Assembly (NCBI RefSeq): GCF_002135375.1
Contig: NZ_NEGH01000002.1
Coordinates: forward strand, 62,001-126,000
Reading direction: 5' to 3'
From: Acinetobacter sp. ANC 4558
Lineage (GTDB): Bacteria; Pseudomonadota; Gammaproteobacteria; Pseudomonadales; Moraxellaceae
Length of the DNA stretch: 64,000 nucleotides
Position numbers and translations under genes: made by a program. This document shows positions 8,500-16,158 of this stretch, piece after piece (the first letter of the stretch is position 1; every line of letters starts with the position of its first letter). The notes beneath the pieces were generated by a model that saw nothing but the letters and a program-made list of their open reading frames with translations, was not told the DNA's origin and ran no database searches.

Positions 8500-9114
8500 C
8501 TAAATTAAAGAATCAATTTGTCTAAAGGTTAAATTGATACGTGCAGTCGAAATTTTAGTACTTAACGGCAGCCGATGTAGCCAATGTGTTTGTGTTTCAT
8601 CTTTCATGACTAATAATCCTCCATGGCGTAAAATAAGCTCTACTTTTTCTTGACCATCTTTTTTATGCTTAAAACAAAATCTTCTTTCTGCCCCTAAACT
8701 TAAAGATGCTATTGCGCCATGTTTTTTTAAATCAACCTCACCATCACTATGCCACGCCATTCCTTCATTTCCATCATGATATAAATTAAGTAAACATGAA
8801 TTAAATATTTCACCCGTCATTTCTTCTACTTTCTTTTTCAGCTCAATGAGTTCTGCTGTCCACGTGAGTGCCTGCTTGGTTGTATTAGAGTAAGTATACC
8901 TATATGCATGATCGCCATACCAAGCGACTTTACGCTTAGTTCTAATATGTTTTCCATAAATAATCGCTTCATCCTGTTTCCACTCAACTTCACGAAACAA
9001 AATTTTAAAATAGAAGTCTGCCTGTTCTTTGGTCAAGATTTGCCCAAAATATATTACAGTTCCATCATAAGGTAGTAAATTTCGATGCAAATTTTCACTT
9101 TCAAATAGATCCAT
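8500..9114 (-). CDS. AlkB-like 2-oxoglutarate/Fe(II) nucleic-acid demethylase
   Basis: 204 residues resembling the ALKBH2/3 branch of the AlkB family. Iron ligands are His122 and Asp124 in WHSDGE and probably His180 in WLHRLPL. The 2-oxoglutarate-binding arginines are in RINLTFR (Arg192, Arg198). The likely role is oxidative removal of 1-methyladenine and 3-methylcytosine. It is the last gene of the Ada-type operon, overlapping the small zinc-domain gene by 14 bases, which supports a role in the adaptive response to alkylation. Confidence 0.92.
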   Translation of the reverse strand: MDLFESENLHRNLLPYDGTVIYFGQILTKEQADFYFKILFREVEWKQDEAIIYGKHIRTKRKVAWYGDHAYRYTYSNTTKQALTWTAELIELKKKVEEMTGEIFNSCLLNLYHDGNEGMAWHSDGEVDLKKHGAIASLSLGAERRFCFKHKKDGQEKVELILRHGGLLVMKDETQTHWLHRLPLSTKISTARINLTFRQIDSLI

Positions 9115-9346
9115 TTTTCCAAATCCGATATTGTCGTTTCATACAGTGTCCACATGGGCGGTAGCCATGATCTAATGCATCTTGTTCATTTTGGAAAAAC
9201 ACACGGTTTTTTCGTTGCATTCGTTTTCCAGAACGGCAAGATAATTGACCGTAAATTTTTAAATGGCTATTTCCTGCCAGAATTACTTTTTGATGCTTCA
9301 GTAATACATATAACTCATCATCAGATAATATTTGGTGATCAATCAT
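9101..9346 (-). CDS. free-standing Ada-type metal-binding domain protein
   Basis: 81 residues. The core resembles the N-terminal zinc/methyl-phosphotriester domain of Ada, with a first cysteine in YGQLSCRSGKRM (Cys37), then NRVFF and GYRPCGHC (Cys65, Cys68). In E. coli Ada four cysteines bind zinc (38, 42, 69, 72). Here the position of Cys42 is Lys41, so one ligand is missing or replaced. It overlaps the alkB-like gene by 14 bases and follows the 2OG oxygenase by 3 bases. The AraC-methyltransferase protein of this operon lacks this domain, so the two may act as a split Ada; this is inference. Confidence 0.8.
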   Translation of the reverse strand: MIDHQILSDDELYVLLKHQKVILAGNSHLKIYGQLSCRSGKRMQRKNRVFFQNEQDALDHGYRPCGHCMKRQYRIWKNGSI

Positions 9347-9349
9347 GCT

Positions 9350-10081
9350 TCAATTTTCTGCATCATGAAAAATAATACCCAGTGTATAACGTTCACCTGC
9401 ATGTAATGGGCTTACCCCATGCTTCATACTACTACGGTAATAACCCCGTGCTCCCATTTCAGCTTTAAAACGTGTCGCAAAAATGAGAACATCCCCTTTT
9501 TGAGGTTGTAACACAGTTGCTTTAGATTGAGCACGTGGTATTTGTTGTACCAAAACAAACTCTCCACCTTGATAATCCACATGAGCTTGATTGAGAAAAA
9601 TGACCATTTGCATTGGAAAATAGACATCACCATATAAATCTTGATGGAGTGTATTAAAGCCACTTTGCTGGTATTGCAAAATTAAAGGCGTCGCCTTGCA
9701 TTGTCCTTGAGCATGACATTGACTTAAAAATTCTTGTAAAGAATTCGGGAATGTTCTATTTAAATTCAATCGATTAAACCAAGAGTTAGCAATTGGGACT
9801 AAATACGGATAAACAAGCTGGCGTAATTGCTGTATCACATGTGGTAAAGGATAATCATAATATTTATATTCACCCAAACCAAAATTATAACGCTGCATAT
9901 TAACTGTTTTACGGTATAAAGAATTTCTTTCATAATCATGCGTTAGTTCATTACACTGTTCCTCTGTTAATACATGTTCAAGCACTGTAAAACCGTGATG
10001 ATCAAGTTGAAAACTGATTTCATTCCAATTTAATGAGCTAAGTTTTTCATCAAGAAGAGTGTGTAAATTATTGGTGTGCAT
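9350..10081 (-). CDS. 2OG-Fe(II) oxygenase in the Ada operon
   Basis: 243 residues from the ATG at 10081, which has GGTGG about 9 bases upstream and overlaps the end of the ada-like gene by 14 bases. A longer frame to 10171 runs inside that gene and is unlikely. It shows a double-stranded beta-helix oxygenase core with HQD (His146, Asp148), a second His in SMKHGVSPL (His221) and Arg231 in GERYTL. It differs from AlkB in motif spacing and lacks the R-x-N-x-T-F-R end. It is placed between the methyltransferase and the zinc-domain gene. A repair-related hydroxylase role is inferred from context; the substrate is unknown. Confidence 0.85.
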   Translation of the reverse strand: MHTNNLHTLLDEKLSSLNWNEISFQLDHHGFTVLEHVLTEEQCNELTHDYERNSLYRKTVNMQRYNFGLGEYKYYDYPLPHVIQQLRQLVYPYLVPIANSWFNRLNLNRTFPNSLQEFLSQCHAQGQCKATPLILQYQQSGFNTLHQDLYGDVYFPMQMVIFLNQAHVDYQGGEFVLVQQIPRAQSKATVLQPQKGDVLIFATRFKAEMGARGYYRSSMKHGVSPLHAGERYTLGIIFHDAEN

Positions 10082-10922
10082 ATCTATTTCCACCTTCCCA
10101 ACCAATAATTGCTGTTTTTCGTTCCGCTCCCCACATATATCCACCAAAATGTCCAGAAGACTGAATAACACGATGACATGGAATTAAAAATGCGACTGGA
10201 TTACGTCCTATTGCTGTACCTACTGCACGTGATGCTTGATCATTCCCAATATGATGCGCAATGGCGCCATAAGTGGTCAGTTGCCCCATTGGAATTTTTA
10301 ACAAACTTTCCCAAACTTTCAGCTGAAATTCTGTGCCTTTTAAATGCAATTTAACTTCATCTAAATTCTGTACGTCAGACTGAAATATTTTTAAGGATTT
10401 TTCTTGTAAGTCATCATATTTTTCTATGAATGTTGCTTTTGGAAATTGTATATAAAGCTGTGAAAATGCTAACTCATCATCTTCAATAAAAGCGATATAA
10501 CATACTCCTTTTGTGGTCGTTGCAATAATCACCCTTCCAAACACGGTGTTAAAAAAACCGTAATTTATTTGTAATGCTTTGCCCCCATTTTTATATTCTG
10601 CTGGCGTCATCCCTTCTATTTTTACAAATAAATCATGCAACCGACTTGTACTAGAAAGCCCAGTTTCATATGTGGCATCAAAAATACTATTTTCTTTCGA
10701 ATTTTTTAAAATATTTTTTGCATGTTCAATACTGATATATTGCAAGAATTTTTTCGGACTAACACCAGCCCATTCAGTAAAAAGACGTTGAAAATGAGCT
10801 TCACTTAAATGAATATGTTCTGCAATTTCAGAGAGATTGGGTTGCTGTTTAAAATTATCATTTATATATTCAATTGCTTTTGCAATACGTGCATAATTTG
10901 TTTCTTCAACCATTGGAGACAT
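10068..10922 (-). CDS. Ada-like AraC regulator / O6-methylguanine-DNA methyltransferase
   Basis: 284 residues. Residues about 5-110 are an AraC-type DNA-binding domain (LSEAHFQRLFTEWAGVSPKK). Residues about 118-275 are an alkyltransferase with acceptor Cys249 in IPCHRV, Asn/Arg motif GRNP and the preceding YGAIA helix. The N-terminal zinc/phosphotriester domain of E. coli Ada is absent and a similar domain is encoded separately at 9101-9346. It is the first gene of a four-gene operon (this gene, 2OG oxygenase, zinc domain, AlkB-like). ATGs at 10922 and 10913 are both possible starts; neither has a strong ribosome site. Confidence 0.92.
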   Translation of the reverse strand: MSPMVEETNYARIAKAIEYINDNFKQQPNLSEIAEHIHLSEAHFQRLFTEWAGVSPKKFLQYISIEHAKNILKNSKENSIFDATYETGLSSTSRLHDLFVKIEGMTPAEYKNGGKALQINYGFFNTVFGRVIIATTTKGVCYIAFIEDDELAFSQLYIQFPKATFIEKYDDLQEKSLKIFQSDVQNLDEVKLHLKGTEFQLKVWESLLKIPMGQLTTYGAIAHHIGNDQASRAVGTAIGRNPVAFLIPCHRVIQSSGHFGGYMWGAERKTAIIGWEGGNRYAHQ

Positions 10923-11292
10923 TCACTTTTACGACTGCTGAGCAACAACAGTAACAAATCGTGTGATCAATAAAAATCTGATTCTTGCGTATTGTATTAA
11001 AATATAAAATTCAACACACGCACTTTATCTATTTTTATCAGTTATAAAATCAATAAAGTGAGGTCATTATTTATTATAGCCTCAAGAGTAAAAACAAGAA
11101 AAATAAAAACTATACTCAAAAACTAAAAATATAAGACAAATAAAAAAATGATTTAGACATTTATATTTTTATCATGATTAAAATACTGAATAAAATTGAA
11201 ATCATGAATCATTTATATATAATTTACACTCTCTTTACTTTGGTCAGTAAAGAGAGTCGTCTTTAATTTAACTTATTTATACGGTTTTTGAT
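10923..11292. other. intergenic region, ada-like promoter side and receptor terminator
   Basis: No gene seen. The right half is very AT-rich. The region must hold the promoter of the minus-strand Ada-type operon and the 3' end of the receptor transcript. Confidence 0.5.
11228..11257 (-). terminator. perfect 11-bp hairpin after the FecA-like receptor gene
   Basis: ACTCTCTTTAC (11228-11238) pairs perfectly with GTAAAGAGAGT (11247-11257), 8-base loop, 36 bases past the receptor stop on the minus strand. The U tract is weak. Confidence 0.6.
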
Positions 11293-13497
11293 TTAAAAAT
11301 CAAAAGACGTTTGCAAGTAGAATGTACGAGGTTGACCTACATATTTTCCACCCGTTGAGTCAGTTGAACGTGTGAAGTATTGTTTATCTAAGAGATTTTT
11401 AATTCCACCTGCTATTTTCAAGCCCTTCACATGTGAATTAAAATCATATGCAACTCGAACCGCATAAGTTGAATAACCTGGCATATCTCCATATTTACCA
11501 TCAGGTGTTCCAATCGTTTGATATACATCACTATTTGGAATATTTGGTGAACGCTGTTTAGACTGTGCAAACATATCTGCGTTTAATGTCCAGTTCTCAA
11601 TGGTATATCCTACGCCAACATTGGCAACGTGACGTGAATAAAATGGTAAATCCATATCTTTAAACTTACCTGCTTTGGCTACAGCCTTAGTAAAAGTATA
11701 ATTACCATAAGCCTTTAATCCTTCTAATGCATCTAGAAGTTGACCAAAGTCATAATTCAGTCCTGTTTCAATTCCTTTATGGCTTGTTGCACCTAAATCT
11801 GTCCAAATTCCATTATTACTAGCATCGCGAATTAATGATAATTCTTTATCAAAATCTAAATAAAAGACAGTAAATTCTGCATTTAAACCATGTCCTAAAT
11901 ATTTTGTGCCAATTTCATAGTTTTTCGATTTTTCAGGATGTAAACCATCTGTAGTTGCTGTAGCAATAACACCTTCTAAACGTGCCAATTGACTATATTG
12001 CTGTGGTCCAAATGAAACACCAGCATTTGCAAAAAGATTCCACTGATCATTTACAGAATACATCACCGATAAGCTCGGTAAATACTCACTAGAATCAATT
12101 TTTGGATGAACGGTATTGGTCAAACCAGTTTTAGAATCATAACCTGTAAATTGATTATGCGTTGAAATTGATTCAAATCTTACCCCAGGTGTAACTGTCC
12201 AACGACCTAGCTCAATACGGTTGTCAATATAAACCGCATGTGCCTTCGTACCACCCTCACTGCTACTACGTGGAGAAAATGGTAGTGCAGGATCATTTGC
12301 ACCATAATTGTCAGTACGTCCTGCAACTTCCGAGCTATTTTCTTTTAAAAAGCGATATCCAACTGTCACTTCACTTTGAATATCATTAAACTCGTAAGCA
12401 CGAGAATAACGCGGCTCAATAGCATATACCTTATAGCTACGTGGTGCAGAATCTAAACGTTTTTTCCCAGAAGCCAAAACTGTTTCAAGATTACTGGTGC
12501 GGAATGAATCAATATAATACCCGAGTAATTCAAAATTATTTTCATCATCTTTATGGTTATAACGGAATGAAACATCTGTACGTCGCCCAGAAAAATAATC
12601 TTTTTCATGTGTAGACTGAAATGGATTTTGGGCATATTGAGCTTCTGTCAAACCTTCTGGCATGTCGCCACGACCATCATAATGATGTAAATTTAATGAA
12701 ACTTCATCTTGATCTGTAAGGCTATATTTAGACTTTAACATCACATCATCAATATTAACTTTATTGTTGTGTTCTCTAAAGCCATTCCCTTTTGTACCAG
12801 AATATAATAATGCTAAGCCTAAACCATTCTCTAAAGTACCACCAAGAAATAAGTTTGGACTATATTTTAATTGATCTGAATGTGTTGCAAATTCTGTAGT
12901 TACACCAATAGAGCCACTAAATTCTTGTGGAATTGCACGTGTACTAAAGTTAATAATTCCACCAACGTTTTGCGGCCCAAATCTAACTGCGCCTGCTCCA
13001 CGCACAACATCAATCGATTCAATATTTCCAATTGAAACAGGTGCAAGGGAAAGTTGAGGTTGACCATATGGTGCAAACGAAAGTGGAATACCGTCTAATA
13101 ACACCGTCGAACGTGGTGAAAGACGTGATGCTAATCCACGTACACCAATATTCAAAGAAACATCGCTTCCGCCAGTTCCATTACTTTCTTGCGCTTGAAC
13201 ACCTGGGACTTGTTTTAATGCTTCACGGATAGATGTTACAGCTGTCTCATTTAATCTTTTACGATCAATAATTGTACGGGCACCAGCATAATTATGAACT
13301 TTTTCAGCATCTGCTTCTTCCAACCAATTCCCTTGAGCTTGTAGCGTAATCGTTGGTAATTTATTTGTTTCTTGTTCAGACTCAGCGGCATAGGTCATCG
13401 TCGTAAAAGAAGAAAATGACAATAAAATTGCATAACTAAGCGGAGAAAGTTTTAACTGTTGGGACTGTTTTGGGAGAAATGAAGACATGCGATCCAT
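11293..13497 (-). CDS. TonB-dependent siderophore receptor, FecA-like
   Basis: 734 residues (725 from the in-frame ATG at 13488). There is a signal peptide ending near YAAES, a TonB box LPTITLQA, then a plug domain with ALKQVPGVQAQ and IESIDVVRGAGAVRFGPQNV, then a 22-strand barrel ending in aromatic F (TSFDF). The barrel segment with HYDGRGDMPEGL resembles FecA (ferric dicitrate receptor of E. coli). It imports a ferric chelate across the outer membrane using TonB energy. A Fur-box-like sequence lies about 160 bases upstream. No fecIR or periplasmic transport genes are adjacent, so the ligand is uncertain. Confidence 0.9.
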   Translation of the reverse strand: MDRMSSFLPKQSQQLKLSPLSYAILLSFSSFTTMTYAAESEQETNKLPTITLQAQGNWLEEADAEKVHNYAGARTIIDRKRLNETAVTSIREALKQVPGVQAQESNGTGGSDVSLNIGVRGLASRLSPRSTVLLDGIPLSFAPYGQPQLSLAPVSIGNIESIDVVRGAGAVRFGPQNVGGIINFSTRAIPQEFSGSIGVTTEFATHSDQLKYSPNLFLGGTLENGLGLALLYSGTKGNGFREHNNKVNIDDVMLKSKYSLTDQDEVSLNLHHYDGRGDMPEGLTEAQYAQNPFQSTHEKDYFSGRRTDVSFRYNHKDDENNFELLGYYIDSFRTSNLETVLASGKKRLDSAPRSYKVYAIEPRYSRAYEFNDIQSEVTVGYRFLKENSSEVAGRTDNYGANDPALPFSPRSSSEGGTKAHAVYIDNRIELGRWTVTPGVRFESISTHNQFTGYDSKTGLTNTVHPKIDSSEYLPSLSVMYSVNDQWNLFANAGVSFGPQQYSQLARLEGVIATATTDGLHPEKSKNYEIGTKYLGHGLNAEFTVFYLDFDKELSLIRDASNNGIWTDLGATSHKGIETGLNYDFGQLLDALEGLKAYGNYTFTKAVAKAGKFKDMDLPFYSRHVANVGVGYTIENWTLNADMFAQSKQRSPNIPNSDVYQTIGTPDGKYGDMPGYSTYAVRVAYDFNSHVKGLKIAGGIKNLLDKQYFTRSTDSTGGKYVGQPRTFYLQTSFDF

Positions 13498-13801
13498 GCT
13501 TAATGATAAACGAAATGAGAATGTAATTTAATTAATAAAATAAAAAATATCAATCTCTATAAGCATCCATTTTTCATAAATTTCCTGTTCTTTTGATACG
13601 CTTGAAATCCATATTTTTTATATTGTTATCTTCATTATTTTTTTAATTATTTATTGGAATGATTCTCATTACATTAGATATTGAAATATAAGTAAATTTC
13701 TAATTTATACATCGGTTAAATTCCGAGTATTTTACTAGGTTGAATCTTAATCTGATATCACTAAAATAATGCCATATTTTTTATAAGCCTTTCTATTCAT
13801 C
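13498..13801. other. divergent promoter region between receptor and trhP
   Basis: No gene. Contains the Fur-box-like site at 13655-13672 and AT-rich flanks serving the minus-strand receptor and the plus-strand trhP-yfhL pair. Confidence 0.5.
13655..13672 (-). promoter_or_regulatory. Fur box upstream of the FecA-like receptor
   Basis: The core AATGATTCTCATTA (13658-13671) matches the centre of the Fur consensus GATAATGATAATCATTATC at most positions. It sits in the gap before an iron-receptor gene, as expected for iron repression. Confidence 0.65.
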
Positions 13802-15205
13802 ATGAATATCACTCGCGTTACCGAACTTTTATCTCCTGCTGGTTCTCTTAAAAATATGCGTTATGCATTTGCTTATGGTGCAGATGCTGTATATGCAGGA
13901 CAACCACGTTATAGTTTACGTGTTCGCAATAATGAGTTTGATCATGAGAATTTAGCTATTGGCATTGGGGAAGCACACGCGCAAGGAAAAAAATTCTATG
14001 TAGTGGTCAACATTCAACCACACAATTCAAAATTAAAAAATTTTATCCGTGATTTAACACCGATTATTGAGATGCAACCAAATGCTCTAATTATGTCTGA
14101 TCCTGGATTGATTATGATGGTACGTGAATACTTTCCTCATGTTGATATTCATTTATCTGTTCAAGCCAATGCAGTCAACTGGGCAACTGTTAAATTCTGG
14201 CATAAGATGGGTTTAACTCGTGTCATTTTATCACGTGAATTATCTATTGATGAAATTGAGGAAATTAAAAACCAAGTCCCAGCGATGGAAATTGAAGTGT
14301 TTGTTCATGGTGCACTTTGCATGGCATATTCTGGGCGCTGTATGTTATCGGGCTATATGAATAAACGAGATGCCAATCAAGGTGCATGTACCAATGCATG
14401 TCGTTGGGAATATAAAATTCATTCTGCAAAAGAAGATGAAACAGGTGATGTCATTCCTGTTCAATCTATTGGTTCCTCAACCTGTTGTCAAAATCAAGAA
14501 TCCGATTTGGATGAACAACATATGTTGGCACAGCACCGTACAGATGAACCTGTATTATTACAACGCAATGAAGAAGATCTGTTTGCTGCTGAAGAAGATG
14601 AGCATGGGACTTATTTCATGAACTCAAAAGATTTGCGTGCGGTTCAACATGTTGAGCGTTTAACGCAAATGGGCATTCACTCCCTCAAAATTGAAGGTCG
14701 AACTAAATCTTATTTTTATTGTGCACGTACTGCGCAAATTTACCGTAAAGCGATTGATGATGCTCAATCAGGAAAACCATTTGATCCATCATTAATGGTC
14801 CAACTCGAAGGGCTTGCCAATCGTGGATATACCGAAGGTTTCCTGCGCCGTCATGTGCATAGCGAATATCAAAATTATGAAACAGGTTCATCACATTTTG
14901 ATCATCAACAATTTTGTGGCGAAGTTTTAGAACAAAATGGCGATTATATTAAAGTTGATGTTAAAAATCGCTTTGTCATAGGTGATCGTTTGGAACTTAT
15001 GACAACTTCTGGAAATATTACATTTATATTGACAGAAATATTAGACAAAAAAGGCAATCTAATCACAGAAGCGAAAGGCTCTGGTCATCTTGTTGATATT
15101 CCAGTACCAGCAAATGTAGACATGCGTTATGCATTATTAATTCGAAATTTACCCCATTCAACAACAGATATTTCTGCCCCTTCTTTGGCATACCAAGCGA
15201 ATTAA
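13802..15205 (+). CDS. trhP: tRNA 5-hydroxyuridine synthesis protein TrhP (peptidase U32 family, YegQ)
   Basis: 467 residues. The U32 signature EVFVHGALCMAYSGRCMLSG is at about 165-184, with Cys173 and Cys180 and then Cys196 and Cys200 in GACTNACRW. These cysteines probably bind an iron-sulfur cluster. A C-terminal beta-barrel-like domain follows from about 360. TrhP makes 5-hydroxyuridine at tRNA position 34 using prephenate, the precursor of cmo5U. It is directly followed, 15 bases on, by a YfhL-type ferredoxin. The old peptidase name is misleading for this branch. Confidence 0.9.
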   Translation: MNITRVTELLSPAGSLKNMRYAFAYGADAVYAGQPRYSLRVRNNEFDHENLAIGIGEAHAQGKKFYVVVNIQPHNSKLKNFIRDLTPIIEMQPNALIMSDPGLIMMVREYFPHVDIHLSVQANAVNWATVKFWHKMGLTRVILSRELSIDEIEEIKNQVPAMEIEVFVHGALCMAYSGRCMLSGYMNKRDANQGACTNACRWEYKIHSAKEDETGDVIPVQSIGSSTCCQNQESDLDEQHMLAQHRTDEPVLLQRNEEDLFAAEEDEHGTYFMNSKDLRAVQHVERLTQMGIHSLKIEGRTKSYFYCARTAQIYRKAIDDAQSGKPFDPSLMVQLEGLANRGYTEGFLRRHVHSEYQNYETGSSHFDHQQFCGEVLEQNGDYIKVDVKNRFVIGDRLELMTTSGNITFILTEILDKKGNLITEAKGSGHLVDIPVPANVDMRYALLIRNLPHSTTDISAPSLAYQAN

Positions 15206-15220
15206 ATTAAGAGAAACATC

Positions 15221-15472
15221 ATGGCATTACTGATTACAGAACAATGTATTAATTGTGATATGTGTTTACCTGAATGTCCTAACGATGCGATTTATGAAGG
15301 AACCAAGGTTTATGAAATCGATATTGCTCGTTGTACCGAATGTGTTGGGTTTTATGATCATCAAACCTGTGTTTCAGTCTGTCCGATTGACTGTATAATT
15401 CCACATCCTGAACACCAAGAAAGCAAAGAACAATTAATTAAAAAGTTTAATAGTCTTAAGCTTTTTGGATAA
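15221..15472 (+). CDS. yfhL: YfhL-family 2[4Fe-4S] ferredoxin
   Basis: 83 residues. The first cluster motif is CINCDMCLPECP; the second is CTECVGFYDHQTCVSVCP, with the longer C-x2-C-x8-C-x3-C spacing typical of YfhL/AlvIn-type ferredoxins. RBS AAGAGAAA precedes the ATG. It is in one unit with trhP, 15 bases apart. An electron-donor role for the tRNA hydroxylation step is a reasonable inference from the pairing. Confidence 0.93.
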   Translation: MALLITEQCINCDMCLPECPNDAIYEGTKVYEIDIARCTECVGFYDHQTCVSVCPIDCIIPHPEHQESKEQLIKKFNSLKLFG

Positions 15473-15494
15473 TACCATTATTTTATTGCTGAAC

Positions 15495-15519
15495 AGCTAG
15501 ATTCTTCAATAATCTAGCT
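15495..15519 (+). terminator. hairpin terminator after yfhL
   Basis: AGCTAGATT (15495-15503) pairs perfectly with AATCTAGCT (15511-15519) over a 7-base loop, 22 bases after the stop; weak T tract. Confidence 0.6.
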
Positions 15520-15756
15520 AATTCTTCGTTATTCTATTCACGTTCGCATGTATTTGATGCATAAGTTCAATTCAGTTTATTTTAAAACTTATTTCTAAAT
15601 AATTGCATCACTTCATTTCAATTAGTCTGCATTTTATACCATTTGATCAAAATAAATCACTCTTCTTTTAAAAAGTTAAATCTATCTATCAGATTATTTA
15701 AAATTTTTATTTATGTAACATTGGATGTGCATATTGTAAATATATTAAATATAAAT

Positions 15757-15775
15757 AATAATAGTTATCATTTAC
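15757..15775 (+). promoter_or_regulatory. Fur box upstream of the DUF3649-PepSY-DUF3325 operon
   Basis: AATAATAGTTATCATTTAC matches the 19-base Fur consensus at about 13 of 19 positions by eye, 34 bases before the first gene. It fits iron-repressed expression of an iron-uptake operon. Confidence 0.6.
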
Positions 15776-15809
15776 ATCATATTTATCAACTTATCTTTTT
15801 TGGACCATC

Positions 15810-16157
15810 ATGAATAGCCCAATTAATGCTCTAAATCCTGAAAAGGTCATCACGTCTTCACGCGTAAAAAAAGACCAACACACGTCCCTCTTTGCTTATC
15901 GTTTGATGATTACATACCGTTTTGCTTTGGCACTTATTGGTGGCTACGTACTTGCCATGCTATCTGCGGTTGTGTGCGCTCAATATTTTGCAGATTACCG
16001 AGGGAATGCTGCTATGAGCGCAACCATGATTGCTTTTACAGTTTGGACATGTGCATTTATTTGGGTATTCATCGTCAATAAAACTTTAAAAGCAAGTCTT
16101 GGCATTATTGTTCCAAGTGTCATTTTGTATGTTCTTTATAAATTTTTAGGAAATTAA
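15810..16157 (+). CDS. DUF3649 inner-membrane protein, iron-uptake operon
   Basis: 115 residues, with three predicted membrane helices at about 32-52, 67-90 and 95-112. The cytoplasmic N-terminus is polar. It matches the DUF3649 family of small membrane proteins found with PepSY iron reductase-like proteins beside FecA-type receptors. Function is not established. It is the first gene of a three-gene operon behind a Fur box; only one base separates its stop from the next ATG. Confidence 0.85.
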   Translation: MNSPINALNPEKVITSSRVKKDQHTSLFAYRLMITYRFALALIGGYVLAMLSAVVCAQYFADYRGNAAMSATMIAFTVWTCAFIWVFIVNKTLKASLGIIVPSVILYVLYKFLGN

Positions 16158-16158
16158 A

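Larger units (their letters stand above)
15473..15809. other. intergenic region with terminator and iron-regulated promoter
   Basis: No gene. The left part holds the yfhL terminator hairpin (15495-15519); the right part holds a Fur-box-like site (15757-15775) before the DUF3649 gene; the middle is plain AT-rich sequence. Confidence 0.5.

Noticed and set aside
10082..10171. N-terminal extension of the 2OG oxygenase
   Set aside because: It lies wholly inside the ada-like gene in another frame; ATG 10081 has the ribosome site and fits the domain.
15221..15472. Electron-transfer partner of the PepSY operon
   Set aside because: A terminator and a separate Fur-boxed promoter lie between; the tight pairing is with trhP.
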